Origin: Chromera velia
Lineage: Eukaryota > Sar > Chromeraceae
Direction of reading: 5' to 3'
NCBI GenBank assembly: GCA_018398765.1
Contig: JAHBMJ010003122.1
Span: 1-12,885 of the forward strand
DNA length: 12,885 bases
Below are positions 1 to 7,626 of this stretch, piece by piece. Both the position numbers and the translations under genes were made by a program. The notes beneath the pieces were generated by a model. It searched no databases. It saw nothing but the letters and a program-made list of their open reading frames with translations, and was not told the origin of the DNA. The stretch's first letter is position 1. The number at the start of each line of letters is the position of its first letter.

Positions 1-11
1 TATGTGTGTGT

Positions 12-48
<37 letters not shown>
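1..48. repeat. (TG)n microsatellite
   Basis: A nearly pure TG dinucleotide run opens the window, with a single interrupting C near base 16. It probably continues beyond the left edge. The bases just after it carry two nearby GCATGCAG words. Confidence 0.9.
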
Positions 49-49
<1 letters not shown>

Positions 50-384
50 ATGCAGTCACATTGCATGCAGTGTAATATTAACTTTTCTAGTCAGTAACAG
101 CCTTGCTTCACTGCATGCATGCGAGCGACTCACAGATAAACATGAGAGGAACTCACACGCATAATAGCGAGGAGGACCTCTACAAGATAAAACGGCGACA
201 GTGTTCTAAGGCACGGTGCCTGGGGACCTGGGTACCAATAAATCACTTGTCACTTACATATATCACTTATAATGCAAATTTCGCTTAGTACATTCAATTC
301 AAAATTCTTAATTCAATTCATTCACATATGGTAAAATTAGATTTAATAAGACTTAATTAGAGACAGTTGTAGGAATTTAGACTT

Positions 385-440
385 ATTGATTGATTGATTG
401 ATATGTTCCGCCCTAGGGCCTTCCCGCTATGTCTATCTGT
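385..440 (+). repeat. GATT tandem followed by ATGTTCCG unit (copy a)
   Basis: Four TTGA/GATT tetranucleotides (about 385-402) are followed directly by ATGTTCCG at 403-410 and then a GC-rich segment. The arrangement, a short GATT-like tandem then ATGTTCCG then a GC-rich segment, recurs near 869. Confidence 0.5.
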
Positions 441-525
441 CGCGGATTCATATCATTTAGTTTTATTAGAAGGTAGGCGTATCACAGTAAAAGAAAATAA
501 AAAAAAAACCAGAATCGGCTTAAAT

Positions 526-602
526 TAGGATAGGATAGGATAGGATTAATGTCTGGAGGATTGGTCTCCTGCCCCAATGCCGAGCGCTCGACGTGCGGCG
601 TC
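526..602 (+). repeat. AGGAT tandem with GC-rich tail (copy b)
   Basis: Four AGGAT pentamers (526-547) are followed by TAATGT and a GC-rich tail containing GCCGAGCGCTCGACGTGC and GGCGTC. The tail resembles the one following the AGGATT tandem at 869 (shared CCG..CCTCGAC / GCTCGAC and CGTC blocks). It is degenerate, so the relationship is suggestive only. Confidence 0.5.
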
Positions 603-834
603 CAGAAAAAGTGTATACACCTAAGCAACACCAAAACAACACTTCTGCAACACTTGAACAACAGTTGCGCATGACACGTGTCAGTTGTTTGTGACCGAAC
701 ATCGTCGGGCAAAAACAATAAAAAAAATTAAGCGAGGACGGACGAAATTATTTTTTTTTTCTCTGTGATAGGCCTAGATTAGAAGTCAAGTTTACGATCA
801 ACACTAACTTTAACTTTTTGTTGAGTCAAATTAC

Positions 835-868
835 ATACACACAGACAGACACACGCGCGCGCGCACAC
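835..868. repeat. CA/CAGA/CG alternating purine-pyrimidine tract
   Basis: CA repeats with CAGA insertions run into (CG)n at about 854-863 and back to CACACA. It is alternating purine-pyrimidine sequence, a candidate Z-DNA former. Confidence 0.8.
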
Positions 869-938
869 AGGATTAGGATTAGGATTTATGTTCCGGGTTG
901 CCCCGCGGTCCACTGCCGGGCCTCGACTTGCACCGTCG

Positions 939-940
<2 letters not shown>
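869..940 (+). repeat. AGGATT tandem with ATGTTCCG unit (copy c)
   Basis: Three AGGATT hexamers (869-886) lead into ATGTTCCG (888-895) and a GC-rich tail with CGGGCCTCGACTTGC and CGTCGAC. This is the third copy of the pattern seen at 385 and 526. It abuts the CA microsatellite. Confidence 0.5.

Positions 941-941
<1 letters not shown>

Positions 942-978
<37 letters not shown>
942..978. repeat. (CA)n microsatellite
   Basis: An uninterrupted CA dinucleotide run of about 37 bases. Confidence 0.95.
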
Positions 979-980
<2 letters not shown>

Positions 981-1228
981 CACAAGTAACTGACTAGGTA
1001 TAGCGGAGGCGCAAGAGAAAATCGGTTGCATAGCTTACCAAAGTGATCATTGTGATCTTCAAACACCAGTCTCAGAAAATGATATGCATTTTACGATACA
1101 GGGTGATGTGAAGCACTTAAATACAAGCACAGTGTGCCAATAGAGCCCGATGTTTCACCAGCGTCAAGCCGTGGATCCTAAAGTACACCTGTCACAGTCC
1201 TTAGCAGACAACCCACTAGAAACATCAA

Positions 1229-2954
1229 TCAGTTCGCCATTGCCGGCTCTGGCTCTGCGCCTTCACGTTCCGAGCCCTCTCTTTTCTCATCTTCCCGCGA
1301 GGGCTCGCGTGCCATTTCTGTATTCTCATCCAGTGAGGCTGTCTCTAGTCCCTCTCCCACTGCCTGCTCCCTCGTCACACGTCTGGGAGAAGCTGCTCTT
1401 TCTCCGTGGCCATTTATGCTTGGAGCCTCATTTTTTGTGGCCGTTTGCTCTTGTGAGACAGACGTCGGGACTTCAGGAGATTTCAGAGAATGTCTCCGAG
1501 ACTTTTTACTCCCTCTTTGAACTTCGCTCTCCTGTCCTCTCCACCCCCCTACCCTTCCTGAGATCACTTCTTTCTTCTTCCCCTTCGTTTTGTGTCGACC
1601 TTTCGAGATGGCAGTCCAGTCGATGCTCTCAGCCTCCTGCCTCCTCTCCGACTTCATCATTCTCCTCAACCTAGCGTCCTCATCCTCAGACACACCCACA
1701 CCCATACCCTCTCTCCCCCTCGACCCCCTTCGACTTCGTCCCCTGCTCTCCCGGCCTATTGGGGCAGGAGGAAGGGGGGCGAACGGATCGCCGTCAAGCC
1801 CTTCCTCAAAGTCAAAATCATCTCCTCCAAAATCTTCCGAACCCTCCCATGCCTCCCCAGCCTCCCTTCTACCCTCAGCCTTCATGCCATCTTTCGATGT
1901 CTTCGAAAGCCCAAACCGCCCTCCCTTCTTCTTCCCTTCCCCCCCCGACGGAATCTCCTCGCCATCCCACGCCACAGGCACCCGACGCCGAGCCCCCACG
2001 TCCCCCCACATATCAGTGTCCAAATCCGAAGAAGCCAAACCCGGTGTGCGAATCCAGCCTTCCGGGTCCTCATACCAGTCTGAACTCCCACTCCCCTCCT
2101 CACCCTGATTGCTCGCCGGTTGCAAACCCAACGCAATATTTGCCGTCGGGGGCCTTTCATGTTCCCCCCACTCTGCCCCCGTCAAATCCCCCCCCGTCTC
2201 CTCGGCTCCTGTGCGGAGTCTCAATTGGGGCAACTGCTTGTGAGGCACCACGCCATCATCATCCAGAGAGGAGAGACGGGACTCAAACCCCTCTATCCCA
2301 AATCCTTCCGACAAGATACGCGGCTGTACCTGTCTCAACGCAGGTGAAGACAGAGTCGAGGAAGGCAGCTGGACAGTGCTCCTTAAAGGATCCTCAGAAG
2401 AGGACAAAGGAAGGGACACATTGTTGTCAAGGGAGATGATGTCCATCTCCATCTGTCTACTGCCATCTCCAGATTCAATCGTCAAATGTTCCTCTGATGG
2501 CTCAACAAAGACCTCCTCAGTCTTTCCTTCCTCAACTGCAGGCGAAGACGGAGACGAGGAAGCTTCCGCAACAGCTTCACCTCCCCTCTCCTCTACGTCC
2601 TCTGCACTGCCCCCCTCTTCTCCAAACTCTGTGTCAGAATCAGAAGAGCCCTCTGGCTCATCAAACCCAAACCTTACAGGCTTCGGAACACTGCCAGAAG
2701 GGAGAGAAGATGCATCCCCGACTTCCCCTTCTTGTCCGGGCACTGCAAATGACAGAGAGACGTCGTCAAGAACCCCTTCTGCTGTTGTGATGGGGGACTC
2801 TCTGTCCTTCCCCCTTTCCTCCTCAAGGGGCCTCTCGAGAGCCAGCAGCTCTGCGGCAGAGAGCGCGAGGGGAGACCCTGGTTTGACCTCAAAGGGCTTC
2901 AGACGACCCCGGAGAGCATCAGGCACGCGACACCTGATCAGAGATCCCTCAGAG
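1229..2954 (-). CDS. hflX: hflX exon 12: C-terminal end of HflX plus long extension
   Basis: Completes residue 849, then 850-1423 and TGA at 1229-1231. [11 protein letters not shown] finishes the HflX C-terminal domain. The remaining 550 or so residues are mostly Ser/Glu/Gly/Pro-rich and look disordered. Islands with aromatic residues stand out: [12 protein letters not shown] (940-951), [14 protein letters not shown] (1141-1154), and a basic block with [16 protein letters not shown] (near 1292-1307). An [11 protein letters not shown] stretch lies near 1253-1263. No known domain is recognised. Confidence 0.88.
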
Positions 2955-5767
2955 CTGCAGATGAAAAGACAGAGAGAAGAGAGAGGAAGGGAAAGGAAGT
3001 GAGGCGACAAACAAAGGACCAATGCCGAACTGACGGAATGTTAGAAGCAAAGAACGAACGAATGAGAGGGAAAAGGAATGACCTAATGAAAGGACAAACG
3101 CTCAGAAAACAAAGAAAAGAAGGGAGGTTTGACTGAAGGACGGACTGACTGACTCACTCACTCACTCACTGACAGGTGATCGATTGTCTCCACGGCCCCT
3201 CGTTGATAGATCTCGCTGACCAGCTGCCCCTCTGTGTAGGGCAGGAGCACCTGACAGAAAGGGGGGGGGGGGAAGCCGGAATTGGCGAAAGTGTATCGTT
3301 GTTTGCTGATGGGGGATCATAGCTTTGCATTATACGGCAGAAGAAATGCATACGGCACAAGGAGTTCGTGTGGACCATCCTCCCATGTAGTCTGAGGCCA
3401 GGACTTGACAGAAGGAAGGAAAAACGGTGGAAGCGTCAAAGGAAGAAGACCAAAAAGGAAACGCGAACCGCACCAGTTTGGTGTTGGAAACACGGAAATA
3501 AGCACGCAAAACGACACACACGCACAGAGAGAGAGGGAGAGGGAGAGAGGGAGGGAGAGAGAGGGGGAGAGAGGGAGAGAGACAGAAGGGAGTCACGCAT
3601 CTGACTCCCTCTCCTAGCTCACTGACTGACCTGAGTGATGCCGAGAGCAGAGGCGAGGGCTTCCTCCAGTGTCGCGATGAAGTCCCTCATGCCCTGCCCT
3701 GTCTTGGCAGAGATCGCAACAGTGTAGTCACGCTGGGCGGCTTCCAGTTGCACAAGCCCTGCAAGCAGACAGGCAGGCAGGCAGTGAAAGAGGGAGACAG
3801 CTGAGAGAAAAGATTGAAGAACCAGATGTTATCTGTGACGGGCAAGATGGGAAGGAAAAATGACGAACAAATCTCCCCTTGTGCCCGCTGAAGAATCCCA
3901 CTGGCTGCCCAGTTGATCCCTAGGAAATCTGAACTCCACTGTCCCCCCTCCTGTCTCCTTACTAGCAGAACTAGGCAAACAATTCAAACCCGATTACCTC
4001 CCTTGAGGTGTTGTCCGCTTTTCCGCACTTGCTATAATAAATTCTGCTGAGACAAAAAAAGCGTGGTCACTCCTCATGCAGAGACCACCACAGGGGAGAG
4101 TCCCACTATTCGGAAAAGGCGAAAGAAGGGGTGCCGAACGGGATAAATGAAAAATAGGAAAGAGGGAGATACTCCAAAAAAGAGAAGGGGGGGAAGAAGA
4201 AAGACCCACAGACCGAGCGAGTCCCCAGACGGCCTGACCTGAATCTTGCAAGAGATCGATCTTGTTCCAGAGAGTCACAATAGGAGTGTCCCCAGCGTCG
4301 ATGTCCCTCAAGACTCTCATCACCGTTTCCTGCGACAACATCCAGCAGAGAGGAAACAGAATATCAACGCAGGAGGCACGAAATCCCTTTCATCCCTTTG
4401 ACGGAAGGTGTCTGTCTGTTTTGTCGAATCTCTCTCTGCCCGTTCGATCGATCATCTCTCGATCATCATGCTGACACACCGACCATCTGTTTATCCTTCA
4501 CCCGAGAGGATGCATCTACGACGTGCACGATGAGGTCTGCCTCGTTGACCTCCTCCAGAGTGGCCCTGAAGGCAGCCACCAGAGTGGTGGGCAGTCTCTG
4601 GATGAACCCGACGGTGTCTGTTAGGAGGACCTCAGGGTGAAGTTTGGAACCTGAAGGAAGGCAGGCAGGCACGTCAGAAGAGAGAGAAAGAATGACCATG
4701 GCCCGCATCGAAGAAGTGTTCAGATGATGATGTTGTCATGTAGCGTTCGTTCTGCCGCCCTCGCTTGTGTGTTACTTGTCATGTCAAAGAAACTCCACAC
4801 TTGGCCAAACAGGAATGGTGCGAGAGAAGGCCCTACAGACAGAGACGCGGAGAGACCCAGCAGGGAAGGAGAGAAGCAGCAAACTGAGAGTCGGAAAAAG
4901 CATTTCATTGGCTGTTCCTCTTGCCTCGGATCCGGGGGGATCGTCGTTTTGTCCGCGGAGAAACAACTCTCGATGGAATGCATGTACCCATCCATTCAGT
5001 AGCTCGACGGAAACGGATTTTGCAGCACAGACGCGCACGTGATTGCGAGAATTTGAAGCTCTTGTACACTAATTTTCGTCTCTTCCTTTCAATTTCGTTG
5101 GTGTAAAAACAAGGAAGGAAAGTATGTCGATGCAGACCACCTACCTGGTAACCGGATTCTCCTCGTTGTTGGATCCAGTGTAGCAAACAGAATGTTCTGC
5201 GCCATCACTCCTGCCTGCGTGAGTCTGTTCAGAAGCGTCGATTTTCCCGCATTGGTGTATCCCACCAGGGCGATCACGGGCATCCCGCTCCTCTTCCTGT
5301 TGCGCCTGTGGAGTCTGCGGTGACGTTTCACCTGCAGGGAGGGAGGGACGGAACTCATACGAAAGGGAAAAGAGAAGAGAATGGAGGGGAAGATGCGGTG
5401 GGATGCCGAAGGTCTGTATCATCTCAAGACCTCGACGCTTGCTTGAGTAAGCGATCAAACTCGGACAAGGACTTTGATGGCAGCATGGTGAAGCTTCTGT
5501 CTGTTCATCTGTCTATGGCCTCCTCTCTCCCTGCCCGTCTGCACGCCACTTTGTCTTTCCGCACGATCTTCAAGTAGCGCCATTGTCGTCCAAATCCGGC
5601 AAAGAGTCACACCAAAGAGGAAAGGGGGGGAGAGCGAATGCACCAGTCGATGAAGTCGTGAAGAGGATTATCAAAATGGTAGCCCTCCAAACACCGTCAA
5701 AGCTCTGCCTACAAATCGCAAAGCGATCCTACAGATTGCTCGTAGGTCGTTCTCCTGGACACACACA

Positions 5768-5852
<85 letters not shown>

Positions 5853-6392
5853 TGCCGGACTCGTCAAGAATCACTGGCAGGATGGACGCCTGCTGTTTGA
5901 TTGGCGGCTCACTCACTCGCTGACTGACTGACTCTTTCCAGAGTTTTTGTCAACAATTCAATCTGCTTGTACAGCATTCTTCGATCGATCTCTATTTGAG
6001 TCTCTCCGGGTCCCCTCAATCCCACTCCACCCGCCTGTCCGGACCCCCCACCGCCTTGCTTTTCCAAATGGGTCCACAATTTTGTCAGTCGGGGCAGCCG
6101 GTATGTGCACAGAGCGAGAGCGACCTGCGAGCATCAAAGAAGAGCCCAAACATTCCATACAGATCTCGGGAGGGAACGCGTAGCCCTTCAAAAGATCAAA
6201 AGAGAGGGTCACCCACCCACTTCCAGGTACCTGCCTAAGGATAGGGCTGCATGGACCACATCAACATCCGCGCGCGCGCGAGAAAAACGGAGAGAAAGAA
6301 AGCCAGAAAGAAAGGAAGAAAAGAAAGAAAGAGAGGAAGGAAGGAAGGAAGGAAGGAAGGAAGCAAGGAAGGGAGGGAGGGAGGGAGGAAGG

Positions 6393-6423
<31 letters not shown>

Positions 6424-7590
6424 GAAAAAGAAAGAAAGAAAGAAAGAAAGAAAAGAAAAGAAAAAGAAAGAAAGAAAGAAAGAAAGAAAGGACAGGAAAA
6501 AAAAAAGGACAGGAAAAAAAAAAGAAAGAAGGAAAGAAGGAAGGAAAGAAAGGAAGGAAGGAAGGAAGGAAGGAAAGAAAGAAAGAAAGAAAGAAAGAAA
6601 AAAAAAAAGAAAGAAAGAAAGGACAGGGGGAAAAAAGAAAGAAAGAAAGAAAGGAAGGAAGAAGGAAGGAAGGAAGGAAGGAAGGAAAGAAAGAAAGAAA
6701 GAAAGAAAGAAAGAAAAAAAGAAAAGAAAAGAAAGAAAAAAAAAAAGAAAGAAGGAAAGGAAAGAAAAAGAAAAAGAAGGAAAGAAAGGAAATGGGGGGT
6801 TGGGGGGGGGGGCAGACGTACCTGGAGCTTCCCCTCTTTGGTGTTGGCGTGTTGTGCGAAGATATCGAGAATGAGGGCGGTGCGGTCAAGGACCTGCGCG
6901 CGTCAGTCAGTCAGTCCGCACAGAGGGGGGTGCAGGAAGAGGGGCAGGAACAGAGTGTGAGCACGGAACGAAGGACTGTCCTCTGGACATTGGAAGAGAA
7001 CTTGCGGTCTTTCATCGTGAGAGGGGATGGATGAGGGTGAAAAGTAGACCAGCATAAAGAAGAATTTCATAATATGGCTCCTTTCGTTTCTGATCCGTCC
7101 GCCGCCTTCCCTCCCCTTTTCGCGGAAGTTGACGAGAAAGGAGCGGACCTTGATTTCTGTGGAAACACCGCCAAAGGCCTCCTCGAGATTCTTCTGCTGA
7201 GTCGGAGTTAACTGCACGCATCATTCATTCACCCGCAAGTAGAGGAGGGGGGAAAGCGGGGAGGTGACAATGAGTGAGTACATCCCCACTGCAATATGGG
7301 CTCCCGCAACAAGGGTCACACACACCCATTGAGGAACAGAATAAGTCAGTCAGTCAGTCAGTCAGTCAGTCAGTCAGTCAGTCACTATTTAGACAAAAGC
7401 GCAGTCAAATGCCATGCAGAGCGTAGATCGATCTTGTTTTTTCTTTCCAAAACGACAGGCAGCACTCTCTCAGCACAGAAAAAAAATCTCAACCAGCAAA
7501 ACCGAAGGCAGTAAAGAGGGCGGGCAGGCCTAGAACAAGCGCTCCCATGAGGCCACCAGCCAGAAAGCCAGACAGACAGACAGACACACA

Positions 7591-7626
<36 letters not shown>

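Larger units (their letters stand above)
49..1228. other. Intergenic stretch without a supported gene
   Basis: I see no convincing coding region on either strand. The open frames here are short and run through microsatellites. The stretch is AT-rich around 280-350 and 480-520 and contains the short repeats listed separately. The end nearest 1228 should include the 3' untranslated region of the minus-strand HflX gene. I found no clear AATAAA signal on that strand close to the stop codon. Confidence 0.6.

Noticed and set aside
482-718. 78- and 60-residue minus-strand frames
   Set aside because: Overlapping frames over repeats in AT-rich sequence, without homology or codon bias that I can see.
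869-886. AGGATT tandem as interstitial telomere sequence
   Set aside because: Only three units, and the unit (TTAGGA) is not the TTTAGGG or TTAGGG telomere repeat in this phase.
3994-4341. 115-residue minus-strand frame read as a separate small gene
   Set aside because: Only its first part (the NKID exon, 4239-4329) is real coding sequence; the rest is read-through into intron 9.
6105-7034. Long Lys/Arg/Glu-rich open frames on the plus strand, and Phe/Ser-rich ones on the minus strand
   Set aside because: They are six-frame translations of the GAAA/GGAA tract and overlap true hflX exons; the repeat explains the absence of stops.
7344-7384. CRISPR-like regular repeats
   Set aside because: Pure tetranucleotide microsatellite without spacers.
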